From assembly GCF_001267405.1 (NCBI RefSeq), contig NZ_CP012369.1, forward strand, positions 1,824,001-1,888,000: DNA of 64,000 nt, in the 5' to 3' direction. Of this stretch, positions 34,001 through 41,736 are shown piece after piece. The stretch comes from Moorella thermoacetica. GTDB lineage: Bacteria > Bacillota > DSM-521 > Neomoorellales > Neomoorellaceae. Both the position numbers and the translations under genes were made by a program. How positions within the stretch are numbered: the stretch's first letter is position 1; the number at the start of each line of letters is the position of its first letter. The notes beneath the pieces are model-generated. The model was not told the origin of the DNA and did not search any database. It saw only the letters and a program-made list of their open reading frames with translations.

Positions 34001-34004
34001 GCGC

Positions 34005-34192
34005 TTATAACATTGAAGCCAACCCTAAATTCTGGATAATGGCTTCAACTTCATCCCAGAACTCTGTCAAGCTCACTTCCCTGGCCCCTTTTTACATACC
34101 TGGTAACCCCGCTCCATAATGATTAGTTTACTAATTGCGCGTGTTCTAGCAATAGTCTCCGCTTCCTGAAGCAAAGCCATCCAATTATTCAT
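34005..34192 (-). pseudogene. Small unidentified gene, frameshifted
   Basis: An ATG at 34192 overlapping the preceding gene opens MNNWMALLQEAETIARTRAI and runs 39 codons to a TGA at 34073. A change of frame at the A5-G4 run (34085-34095) restores an open reading ending LTEFWDEVEAIIQNLGL and stopping at 34005, for about 62 residues in all. One base would be missing. The codon usage is AT-richer than the flanks. The overlapping two-gene layout is that of a toxin-antitoxin-like or similar mobile cassette, but I recognise neither product. Confidence 0.4.
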
Positions 34193-34476
34193 GTTTACTC
34201 AGCCTAGCCAGTTCACTACGTAGTTCCCCTAACCTCGTTTCAGCCAGTTCCCAGTCAAAATAATCCTGCTCAACTTCCCAATCTCCTTGTGGTAATGATT
34301 GTCGGAAGGTCTTAAAATCGGTACCATATTTTTTTTTGGAAAGTAGTGCTTATTACTTCATATTTACGGATATCACTCAGTACTTTTTGCCGGAGCAATT
34401 TCCGTAAACTTTCATTAGGTTCTTGGGCTGGCTCTAAACGAATTAAGGTCTCAAGTAACTCTTTGCTAACAGACAT
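34185..34476 (-). pseudogene. Small unidentified gene with frameshift in an A9 run
   Basis: The ATG at 34476 begins MSVSKELLETLIRLEPAQEP. After YEVISTTFQKK the frame meets nine As (minus strand, near 34330). With nine As it stops within four codons. With eight it continues for about 45 more codons through FRQSLPQGDWEVEQDYFDWE and LGELRSELARLSKHE to a TAA at 34185. A 96-residue helical protein of this kind resembles small proteins paired with toxin genes, but that is only a resemblance. A homopolymer error, decay or slippage-dependent expression are all possible. Confidence 0.5.
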
Positions 34477-34627
34477 CCCGGGGTGCCCCCTTTCTCTGAA
34501 ACTATTCTAACATCAATTCCATATACTGTCAAAGCCCGGTTTATTTCTACATTACTGACGTAAATCCCCGCCCGGCATGAGTACCGGGCATAACCTTTGA
34601 GCCCAACATCTTTATTTCGCTCTTTTC

Positions 34628-34861
34628 TTATTGATCCTTGGCCGGCGGTAAAAGTTCTTTAACGTATAATGCTGATTTATCCTGGAGTACAAAAGGCCGT
34701 CCTGGCGGGAAAACTGGTTGCCTACTAACTGGTCCTACAGTAAAGCTAACCTGTGAAATTTTACTCTGGATTATGTGCGCAACATCACTGCTTTCCCTAC
34801 AGGGAAGCCTACAATTATAGATAAAAATATAGGGCGGCCGCAGGGCCGCCGGGGAGGCTTA
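34628..34861 (-). pseudogene. Possible gene remnant without start codon
   Basis: The frame is open from a TTA at 34859-34861 (in-frame stop on the minus strand) to a TAA at 34628. It reads coding-like sequence such as SDVAHIIQSKISQVSFTVGP and PPGRPFVLQDKSALYVKEL. It has no ATG, GTG or TTG start in frame. It may be the end of a decayed gene, vaguely like a copper-amine-oxidase-type stalk domain. I cannot assign it. 34477-34627 holds only a short GCCCGG/CCGGGC hairpin near 34570-34588. Confidence 0.25.
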
Positions 34862-34867
34862 ATAACC

Positions 34868-35200
34868 ATGGAGATTATCCGCATTGCCGAGCAGCCGCAG
34901 CAGGTAACCCCCAGGGGGGTAAAAGCCCGCACCGTGGTAGATTTACCTCACATAAATATCATGAACCTGACCCTAAGCCCCGGCGACGAGGTACCATCCC
35001 ACACCACCCCAGTAGACGTTCTCTTCCATATCATTGAAGGCGAGGGTTCGGTGACTGTTGGCCCGGAAACGGCTAAAGTCAGCGCCGGGGAGATAGTAGT
35101 CAGCCCGGCCGGTATCCCCCATGCCCTGGCCGCCAATGCCGGCACCCATTTCAGTGTATTGGTCATGAAGATACCTAACCCGAAAAAAATGGCCAAATAA
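34868..35200 (+). CDS. Small cupin-domain protein
   Basis: The 110-residue protein is a single cupin barrel. LTLSPGDEVPSHTTPVDVLFHIIEGEG is the first cupin motif, and SAGEIVVSPAGIPHALAAN the second. The metal-ligand set is reduced: the usual HxH is SHTTP and the later histidine is in PHAL. The substrate is unknown. GGGGAGG precedes the ATG at 34868. It ends 13 bases before the DUF488 gene, and the two form an operon that closes with a strong terminator. Confidence 0.82.
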   Translation: MEIIRIAEQPQQVTPRGVKARTVVDLPHINIMNLTLSPGDEVPSHTTPVDVLFHIIEGEGSVTVGPETAKVSAGEIVVSPAGIPHALAANAGTHFSVLVMKIPNPKKMAK

Positions 35201-35213
35201 AGATGGTGCAAGG

Positions 35214-35588
35214 ATGTTCAAGCTGAAACGCATTTATGAAGAAGCGGCGGCAGATGATGGGCTAAGGGTCCTGGTTGATCGCCTCTGGCCGCGGGGAATG
35301 AGCAAAGAAAAGGCGGAGGTGGATCTTTGGTTAAAAGACATCGCCCCCAGCCCCGGGTTGCGGCAATGGTTCGCCCATGACCCGGCCCGATGGGAGGAAT
35401 TTCGCCGCCGCTATGAAGGAGAGCTGTACCTTAAAGGTGATTTGCTGGCTATACTGCGGCAGAAAGCCAAGGAAGAAACGGTAACCCTTCTTTATGCGGC
35501 CCGCGATGAGAACTATAATCATGTGGTGGTTTTAAAGAAATTCCTCGAAAATGCAAACAAAAAACCAGGTAAACCTGGCTCCCGATAA
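35214..35588 (+). CDS. DUF488 (YeaO-like) family protein
   Basis: The 124-residue protein shows the DUF488 signature: LKRIYEEAAADDGLRVLVDRLWPRGMSKEKA, then WLKDIAPSPGLRQWF and FRRRYEGEL, with a VTLLYAARDENYNHVVVL strand. The function of the family is not established. It is likely to be co-transcribed with the cupin gene. The start ATG at 35214 follows a weak AAGG. Confidence 0.88.
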   Translation: MFKLKRIYEEAAADDGLRVLVDRLWPRGMSKEKAEVDLWLKDIAPSPGLRQWFAHDPARWEEFRRRYEGELYLKGDLLAILRQKAKEETVTLLYAARDENYNHVVVLKKFLENANKKPGKPGSR

Positions 35589-35640
35589 CAGCCCCGATAC
35601 AGCGGGCGCCGTACCAAAGCTTTTTTTCTCGATAAAGTAT

Positions 35641-35686
35641 AGGGAGAAGACGCGGTAAAAACCGCAATTCTTCTCCCTAATTTTTT
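35641..35686 (+). terminator. Intrinsic terminator after the cupin-DUF488 operon
   Basis: Arms AGGGAGAAGA and TCTTCTCCCT enclose a second GCGGT/ACCGC stem and are followed by AATTTTTT. It closes the rightward operon opposite the efflux operon that ends at 35715. Confidence 0.88.
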
Positions 35687-35714
35687 ACGTGGAGACCGTA
35701 AAACCCGGGAAGTT

Positions 35715-36854
35715 CTATTCCAGGTTCTTACGAAATTTCAGGGCGCTAATGGCCATGATAGCCAACCCAAAAACCAGCAAATAGAAGACCTGGAACAACA
35801 GATAACCTATGCCGACGCCTTTGAGAATAATGGCGCGTAAAATTTCAATGAAATACGTCAGGGGGATGAGGGCGCTAATTTTTTGAATAAAACCCAGCAT
35901 GGCATCCTGGGGGAACATGAACCCGGACAGCAGGATGTTGGGCATAACCAAAAACATCGTCAGCTGCATGGCCTGGAGCTGGGTGCGGGAAATAGTCGAA
36001 ATAAGGAGGCCGATACCCAGGGCACCTACCAGGAAGATAAAAGAGAGGGCCAGCAAAAGCAACAGGTTCCCATGGACAGGCACACCGAACCATAAAATTC
36101 CTACGATAATTGCCAGCAGTAAATCAGCAAAACCTATGACAATATAAGGAATAACTTTACCCCACATCAATTCAAAAGGTTTAATGGGCGTTACGATGAG
36201 CTGTTCCAGGGTCCCCCTTTCCCGCTCCCTGACAACGGCAAAGGCGGTAAGCATCATGGTAATATTCTGCAGGATTACGCCAATAAGGCCGGGGATGTTG
36301 AAATTGACGCTTTTCATCTCCGGGTTGTACCATACCCAGGGCCGGAGATCTATCCTGGGCAGGCCCAGCTTACCGCTCGCCATCCCGCGCCTTTCTAAAG
36401 TCACCGCCGTTAATTGAGCGGATTTAGCCTGGACAATGGCCCCTGCCGCCGACAGCACGGTGCTGGCCGTGGTGGGATCAGAGCCGTCCAGCAGCACCTG
36501 GACGGGAGCCGTTTCCCCCCGGTCAATACGCCGGGAAAAATCGGCCGGGATGACAAAGCCTACCCGGGCCTTTCCCCGGTCCACCCAGCCACGAATATCG
36601 TCATGGCTTTCGACGTAGGCCACGACATCAAAGTAATTAGATTGGACTAAAGCCTGGATCAGCTCCCGGCTCCGTTGATCCCTGGCCTGATCCCAGATTA
36701 TTGTTTTGATGTGCTCAACATTGGTGGAAACGGCATAACCGAAAAGAAACATCTGCATGATGGGCATGAGTAAAATCAGGGCGATGGTCCGGGGGTCTCT
36801 CCGGATATGAATAAACTCCTTGCGGACAATGGACCAGATGCGTTTCCAGCTCAA
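35715..36854 (-). CDS. ABC-2 type efflux permease (YbhR/YhhJ-like)
   Basis: The 379-residue membrane protein has one N-terminal membrane segment, a large outside domain (about 50-175) and five C-terminal segments. The ABC-2 motif region is EREQ-like (VVRERERGTLEQLIVTP). This is the YbhR/YhhJ family, which exports drugs or other hydrophobic compounds together with a dual ATPase and a HlyD-type adaptor. The start is probably the TTG at 36854, because GGAGGG lies eight bases upstream and overlaps the GTG at 36863. It is the last gene of the TetR operon. Confidence 0.9.
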   Translation of the reverse strand: MSWKRIWSIVRKEFIHIRRDPRTIALILLMPIMQMFLFGYAVSTNVEHIKTIIWDQARDQRSRELIQALVQSNYFDVVAYVESHDDIRGWVDRGKARVGFVIPADFSRRIDRGETAPVQVLLDGSDPTTASTVLSAAGAIVQAKSAQLTAVTLERRGMASGKLGLPRIDLRPWVWYNPEMKSVNFNIPGLIGVILQNITMMLTAFAVVRERERGTLEQLIVTPIKPFELMWGKVIPYIVIGFADLLLAIIVGILWFGVPVHGNLLLLLALSFIFLVGALGIGLLISTISRTQLQAMQLTMFLVMPNILLSGFMFPQDAMLGFIQKISALIPLTYFIEILRAIILKGVGIGYLLFQVFYLLVFGLAIMAISALKFRKNLE

Positions 36855-36921
36855 TTGTCGCACCCTCCTTTTTTCAACCTTTGTTTATAGACGGGTGCCG
36901 CCGGAGGGCGGCGCGCAGTTC

Positions 36922-37866
36922 CTAGCGGGATTGGGCCTCGACCAGGGAGACAAAAATGTCTTCCAGGGCCGGCTCTACCGGCGTGATGGCCTCCACCCGG
37001 ACATAGGCCCGCTTCAAGGCCTGGCGTACCACGGGAGTATCCCTGGCTATATCTTCTACCACTACGTGCAGGCCCGCCCCGTGCATGGCCGCTTCTATCA
37101 CTTCCGGTACGTCCTTAATTGCCTCCAGGGCCGGCAGCAGGGGGGCACATTCGACCTGGAGTATCTGGCCCCGCATTTTTGTTTTCTTCAGGTTCTCCGG
37201 CGTCCCCAGGGCTATCAGTTTACCATTATAGATAAAACCGATGGTATGACAGTGTTCCGCTTCATCCATATAATGGGTTGTTACCAGGACAGTAATGCCG
37301 GACCGGGAGAGATCGTAAATTAAATCCCAAAAATTGCGCCGCGACACCGGGTCGACACCCCCGGTGGGTTCGTCCAAAAAAACCAGCCCCGGCTCGTGAA
37401 TCAGGGCACAGCCCAGGGCCAGCCTTTGTTTCCAGCCTGTAGAAAGGGTTCCGGTAATGCTTTTCTCCCGTCCCAAAAGGCCGGCCATGGCCAGGATATC
37501 TTGTTTGCGCTGTTTGATACGCCGGGGGGACAACTGGTAGATGCCGGCGTAAAATTCCAGGTTTTCTTCCACAGTAAGGTCTTCGTAAAGGCTGAACTTC
37601 TGGGACATGTAGCCGATGTTCAAGCGGATTGCCTCGGCATCCCGTACGATGTCATAGCCGAGGACAGAAGCCCTGCCGCTGGTGGGTGATAGGAGGCCGC
37701 AGAGCATCCGGATGGTGGTGGACTTACCGGAACCATTGGGGCCAAGAAACCCGAAGATCTCTCCCCGGCGTACCCGGAAAGAAACGTCTTCAACGGCGGT
37801 AAAATCGCCAAAACGTTTGGTCAGGCCTTCGACAATGATCGCCGCGGGTGCGCTTTGGGTTATCAA
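36922..37866 (-). CDS. ABC transporter ATP-binding protein (second of pair)
   Basis: The 314-residue ATPase has a Walker A motif GFLGPNGSGKSTT, a degenerate signature LSTGWKQRLALG (family LSGGxxQ) and a Walker B with LVFLDEPTGGVDP. A C-terminal accessory domain (about residues 230-310) is present. With the preceding ATPase it corresponds to the two halves of E. coli YbhF, which is a single fused protein. The TTG start overlaps the stop of the first ATPase gene and follows GGGGAGGG, showing translational coupling. Confidence 0.92.
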   Translation of the reverse strand: MITQSAPAAIIVEGLTKRFGDFTAVEDVSFRVRRGEIFGFLGPNGSGKSTTIRMLCGLLSPTSGRASVLGYDIVRDAEAIRLNIGYMSQKFSLYEDLTVEENLEFYAGIYQLSPRRIKQRKQDILAMAGLLGREKSITGTLSTGWKQRLALGCALIHEPGLVFLDEPTGGVDPVSRRNFWDLIYDLSRSGITVLVTTHYMDEAEHCHTIGFIYNGKLIALGTPENLKKTKMRGQILQVECAPLLPALEAIKDVPEVIEAAMHGAGLHVVVEDIARDTPVVRQALKRAYVRVEAITPVEPALEDIFVSLVEAQSR

Positions 37867-38834
37867 GCGGACTCCCTCCCCGCGAATCCTCCTGCCTGTC
37901 TGACCAGGTAAGCAAAGGTATCTTCCAGAGAAGGAGGAATAGGCTGGAGATGGGTAACCCGGATACCCTGGCGTTCCAGGAGCCCCGGTAGAAGCCTTGC
38001 CGTTTCCAGGGCATCGTCGGTCACCAGGTGCAAAGCGTCGCCATAAATCAAGACATCAGCCAGCAATTGTTCCCGGCGGAGGTAGTCCCTGGCGGCGTGG
38101 AGCATGGCAATAGTCTCCGCACGCAAGAGCAGGAGCTGGCCCCGGAATAAATTCTTAACTGCCGCCGGGGTACCGCAAGTCAGGATGCGGCCGTTATAAG
38201 TAAAGGCGATGCGGTCGCAACGCTCGGCCTCATCCATATAAGGCGTGCTGACCATGATCGTCGCCCCCTCCTCGCGCAACCTGAAGAGGATGCGCCAGAA
38301 ATCGCGCCGCGCCACCGGGTCTACTCCCGTGCTGGGTTCGTCCAGGAAAAGAACGGCGGGTTCGTGGATCAGGTTACACGCCAGGGCCAGTTTTTGTTTC
38401 ATTCCCCCCGACAACTGATCGGCCTGTTTATAGCTATGCCGGGTAAGGTTGGCCCACGCCAGGAGATCTTTTTTGCGCTGCTCCCGCACCTTTCGGGGAA
38501 CTTCATAGATTTCAGCGTAGAATTCCAGGTTTTCCGCCACTGTTAGATCCCCGTACAGGCTGAACCGCTGGGGCATATAACCAATGTGCTCCTTAATGCG
38601 CTCAGCTTCCGTCCGGCCGTCATAACCCAGAACGGATATTGCTCCGGCATCAGCCGGGAGGATAGTTGCCAGCATGCGCATGGTCGTTGTCTTCCCGGCC
38701 CCGTCCGGTCCTACCAGGCCGAAAATTTCCCCCTTCTCCACCTGTAAATCAATGTGATCCACGGCCCGGATCGGTCCGAAGCTTTTCACCAGACCGCGCG
38801 CTGCAATGATCATGGCAGGATTGTCATTAACCAT
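37863..38834 (-). CDS. ABC transporter ATP-binding protein (first of pair)
   Basis: The 323-residue ATPase contains GLVGPDGAGKTTTMRML (Walker A), LSGGMKQKLALACNL (canonical signature) and VLFLDEPSTGVDP (Walker B). It also has a C-terminal domain like that of the partner. The two ATPases probably form a heterodimer in which this half carries the intact signature. The ATG has GGAGG ten bases upstream and lies 3 bases after the HlyD-type gene. Confidence 0.93.
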   Translation of the reverse strand: MVNDNPAMIIAARGLVKSFGPIRAVDHIDLQVEKGEIFGLVGPDGAGKTTTMRMLATILPADAGAISVLGYDGRTEAERIKEHIGYMPQRFSLYGDLTVAENLEFYAEIYEVPRKVREQRKKDLLAWANLTRHSYKQADQLSGGMKQKLALACNLIHEPAVLFLDEPSTGVDPVARRDFWRILFRLREEGATIMVSTPYMDEAERCDRIAFTYNGRILTCGTPAAVKNLFRGQLLLLRAETIAMLHAARDYLRREQLLADVLIYGDALHLVTDDALETARLLPGLLERQGIRVTHLQPIPPSLEDTFAYLVRQAGGFAGRESA

Positions 38835-38837
38835 GGT

Positions 38838-40025
38838 TTAATTTGCCTCCTGGCTGTCCAGGTAAACCATGGCATCCGCCGGCATACCCGGTTTTAGCAG
38901 TTGTTCTTCGTTAGCCAGGGAAATTTTCACCTTAAACACCAGGTCTACCCGCTCTTCCTTGGTCTGGATGTTTTTGGGCGTAAATTCGGCCTGGCCGGCG
39001 ATCTCCTTCACCCTGCCATTAAAGCGTTTACCCGGGAAGGAATCCACCGTTACGACTGCCTGCTGGCCCACCTTTACCTTACCGATTTCCGTCTCGGGAA
39101 CGTAGATTGCCAGCCAGAGGTCCGCGGGATCGCTTAGGGTAACGATGGGAATACCGGGATTCACAACCTCGCCGGCACTAAAATTACACCTTAGAACAAC
39201 ACCGCTGGTTTTAGCCCGGATAGTTGCCTTGGCCAGTTGCTCCTCGGCAGTCTTTAACGCCGCCTTTGCTTTATCAAGGGCTGCGGCTGCGGCATCTACA
39301 TCTTTCCGGCGGGCCTCTACCTGGGAGCGACCGGCAAGAGCGACTTCATAATTGGCCCTGGCGGCGGCTATATCTTCCGGCCGGGAACCGGAGACAAGCA
39401 AAGACAAATTGTCTTCGGCCGCTCCCAAATCGGCCCGGGCAACTTCATAATTGGTTTTGGCCTGCTGGTACTGCTCGTCGGAGATAACCCCCTGCTGGTG
39501 CAGCGTTTCCATGCGGCGGAGCTGTTCCTGGGCGCTTTGTAATTTAGCCCTGGCCTGGTCGACTTTTTTTTGGGCGGCATCAATCTCTTGCTGGCGGGCA
39601 CCTGCCGTCAGCTTCTGCAAGGCGGCCAGGGCCATTTGAATGTTCCCTTCCACCCCGGCCTGTTCGGCTGTATACACAGCTCTGACCTGGGCCAGCTGGG
39701 CCTCGGCCCCGGCAACCGCGGCTTTGGCCTGGGCCACCTGTCCTTGCAGCTCGGCGTCATCTAAAACAGCAATAATGCTCCCTGCCGTTACAAACTGGCC
39801 CTCCTGCACCAGCACCTGACGGATCCTGCCGGGAATTTCAGCGCCAACACCAATTTCGGTTGTCTCGATCACCCCGGAACCGTAGAGAACCGGATGCCCT
39901 TCGTATATGCCGACGGTGGCAGGCTTAGGACTACGGCTAATAAGGGCAAAGGCGACGCCGGCAAAAATGATGGCGCCGGCTATTAACAATCTTTTCAATA
40001 AGGGGGGCCACTTTTTGACTAGCAT
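38838..40025 (-). CDS. HlyD/YbhG-type membrane fusion (adaptor) protein
   Basis: The 395-residue protein has an N-terminal membrane anchor (LLKRLLIAGAIIFAGVAFAL). A split lipoyl domain (VGAEIPGRIRQVLVQEGQFV ... IRAKTSGVVLRCNFSAGEVV) surrounds a long alanine/glutamine-rich coiled coil (about 105-270), and a beta-barrel domain follows. It links the ABC permease to the outside or the cell wall. I place the start at ATG 40025, nine bases after GGAGG. A frame open to 40100 lacks a ribosome site. Confidence 0.9.
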   Translation of the reverse strand: MLVKKWPPLLKRLLIAGAIIFAGVAFALISRSPKPATVGIYEGHPVLYGSGVIETTEIGVGAEIPGRIRQVLVQEGQFVTAGSIIAVLDDAELQGQVAQAKAAVAGAEAQLAQVRAVYTAEQAGVEGNIQMALAALQKLTAGARQQEIDAAQKKVDQARAKLQSAQEQLRRMETLHQQGVISDEQYQQAKTNYEVARADLGAAEDNLSLLVSGSRPEDIAAARANYEVALAGRSQVEARRKDVDAAAAALDKAKAALKTAEEQLAKATIRAKTSGVVLRCNFSAGEVVNPGIPIVTLSDPADLWLAIYVPETEIGKVKVGQQAVVTVDSFPGKRFNGRVKEIAGQAEFTPKNIQTKEERVDLVFKVKISLANEEQLLKPGMPADAMVYLDSQEAN

Positions 40026-40165
40026 CAAGGCATTCCTCCGTATGAAAACCTTTTGTAAGTAACCGATTACTTCCTTAAGGTTAGTAGCTAGTAATGCCAT
40101 TTAGTATGCAACTAATTTGGGGCCGGCAATAGCAAAGAACTCACCTGCGGCCAGCCTTGACCTGG

Positions 40166-40759
40166 CTACCGTCCGACCATAAACATGATAGCCCGGTAGA
40201 TGGGCTGACCCTGCTCCCGGGGATCAATGCCATCATCAAGCCGCCAGCGAATTATGGTACTCTGAATCAGGCCAATAAAGATAAAGGCCAGGGTATGGGC
40301 CGGAAAAAAACGCTTAAATTCGCCCGTTTCCATCCCCTCGTTAAAAATCGCTTCCAGGGCCCGGGTATAGCCGGCAATAATCCCCCTGATGATTTCCTTC
40401 AGGCTCGCATAGCTGGTATATAATTCGTCGGAAAAGAGAATGCGCGGCATAGCCGGGCTGGCTGCCGCCAGGGACAGATGCAGATCTAAAATTAATTTCA
40501 ATTTCTCCCCCGGCGGCACGTCCTTGCGACCGGCTATGGCTGCAGCCTTGCTGGCCAAACGGCCGCCGACACTCTTAACGGCTGCTGCCAGGATAGCCTC
40601 TTTACCGGGAAAATGCTTGAAAATAGCCCCCTCGCTGAACCCTACCTCCTGAGCGATGGCGGCGGTAGTAAGATTTGCCAGCCCGCGCTTAGCTATAATA
40701 TCCATGACGGCGGCTATTATTTGTTGTTGCCTGGTGGCGCTGGTCTCTTTCACAGTCAT
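40166..40759 (-). CDS. TetR/AcrR family transcriptional regulator
   Basis: The 197-residue protein has the N-terminal TetR helix-turn-helix (IIAAVMDIIAKRGLANLTTAAIAQEVGFSEGAIFKHFPGKEAIL). A C-terminal helical ligand-binding domain follows. It is the second gene of the leftward operon and is probably its autorepressor. An 18-bp palindrome covers the operon's transcription start at 41487-41504. AGGGGAGGTGACAGC precedes the ATG. Confidence 0.93.
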   Translation of the reverse strand: MTVKETSATRQQQIIAAVMDIIAKRGLANLTTAAIAQEVGFSEGAIFKHFPGKEAILAAAVKSVGGRLASKAAAIAGRKDVPPGEKLKLILDLHLSLAAASPAMPRILFSDELYTSYASLKEIIRGIIAGYTRALEAIFNEGMETGEFKRFFPAHTLAFIFIGLIQSTIIRWRLDDGIDPREQGQPIYRAIMFMVGR

Positions 40760-40784
40760 GCTGTCACCTCCCCTGCTGGTAGCC

Positions 40785-41471
40785 TCAAAGGTTTCTCGTC
40801 ATATTCTCCCTGGAACTAGCCGGCCTGGCAGCAGTTAGCTCAATGCTGCTGCGCGGGCAAACCTCCAGGCAGGCGAAGCAAAAAAGGCAGTAACGGGGCA
40901 GTATGCGGTAGCTTTTTCCCGGGGCTTCATTGGTAGCGATGGCCCCCGCCGGGCATACCCGCCGGCAGCGGCCGCAGGCCAGGCAGCGATCCGGGTTAAT
41001 ATGGAATCTCCAGCGGCTGACGCCTGCTGGCAAGCTAAAGAGTACACCAAAGGGACAAAGGTAACGATGCCAGGCAGCCCCGGTGAAAAAGAGGGTGGTC
41101 AAAATGGCGAAGGGGGCAAGGAGCACAATGAGGTTTATTTTGATAATACCCCGCAGCGTCATAAAGAAAACAAGGAGGAAAAGGATAAAAATTACAGCCC
41201 GCAACCACGGGCTCTTGCCTACAGGTGGTATGTCTCTGGCCAACCGCCGGGCCTTTTTACTCACCAGCCAGTTGACGGGGCGCAAAAGGGTATTAAGGGG
41301 GCAGAGCCAGCCGCAGTAGAGGCGCCCCCAAAACGGAGTTATGAGCAGGAAAGTCATCATGATCAGCATCCAGAGCTTGTTTTTCCCGCTTATTAGCAGG
41401 TAAACGAACAACAGAAACGCGAGGATTTGCACCCCCAGGCGCCAGTGCTGGAGTGAATGCTTCCGTTTCAT
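40785..41471 (-). CDS. NapH/NosR-like membrane 4Fe-4S protein
   Basis: The 228-residue protein has about four membrane segments with CxxxCP motifs at the membrane face (LYCGWLCPLNT and RYLCPFGVLFS). Two ferredoxin clusters follow on the C-terminal side (CLACGRCRRVCP and CLFCFACLEVCP). Members pass electrons from quinols or ferredoxin across or along the membrane. It is the first gene of an operon with a TetR regulator and an efflux system, an odd combination that may tie redox state to export. The ATG follows GAGGAGGGCGGCG. Confidence 0.85.
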   Translation of the reverse strand: MKRKHSLQHWRLGVQILAFLLFVYLLISGKNKLWMLIMMTFLLITPFWGRLYCGWLCPLNTLLRPVNWLVSKKARRLARDIPPVGKSPWLRAVIFILFLLVFFMTLRGIIKINLIVLLAPFAILTTLFFTGAAWHRYLCPFGVLFSLPAGVSRWRFHINPDRCLACGRCRRVCPAGAIATNEAPGKSYRILPRYCLFCFACLEVCPRSSIELTAARPASSRENMTRNL

Positions 41472-41486
41472 CGCCGCCCTCCTCTA

Positions 41487-41504
41487 TAAGTAAATATTCA
41501 CTTA
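41487..41504 (-). promoter_or_regulatory. Probable TetR operator
   Basis: On the minus strand TAAGTGAATATTTACTTA is an 18-bp palindrome with only one mismatched pair. It resembles AcrR/YbiH-type operators and sits 1-2 bases downstream of the -10 hexamer, over the likely transcription start of the 41471-35715 operon. Confidence 0.7.
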
Positions 41505-41505
41505 C

Positions 41506-41534
41506 ATTATGGCTGGGAATAACTTCCCTGTCAA
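41506..41534 (-). promoter_or_regulatory. Sigma-A promoter of the TetR/efflux operon
   Basis: On the minus strand TTGACA (41529-41534) and CATAAT (41506-41511) are 17 bases apart, 34 bases before the first ATG. Repressor bound at the adjacent palindrome would block transcription initiation. Confidence 0.85.
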
Positions 41535-41671
41535 GGGTATAAATCGCCCAAGCCTATATACCTTTAGCTAAAGGGTAAAGCTTTCCCTCTTCGGCGCGGA
41601 TGCGCCTGGTCAAGGCTCCGGCTAATTTCTCTTTATGGATTCCATTATAAACCAACCTGCAATAAGCGGTA

Positions 41672-41687
41672 TGTGATAAGGATCACA
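41672..41687. promoter_or_regulatory. CRP/FNR-family-like palindrome
   Basis: TGTGATAAGGATCACA is a perfect TGTGA-N6-TCACA site. It lies 50 bases before the TTG of the MetE/UROD-like gene and about 140 bases behind the divergent efflux promoter. It is a good candidate for a CRP/FNR-type regulator of the rightward gene. A close relative of the site is at 27350-27365. Confidence 0.5.
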
Positions 41688-41736
41688 CTGGCAAAACAAT
41701 CATACTCACAATCGCAGCAAGGAAAAAGGGGTAAAA

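Noticed and set aside
41561-41574. Palindrome CCTTTAGCTAAAGG as an operator
   Set aside because: It is a short, loopless palindrome upstream of the efflux promoter, with no second copy in a similar place to support it.
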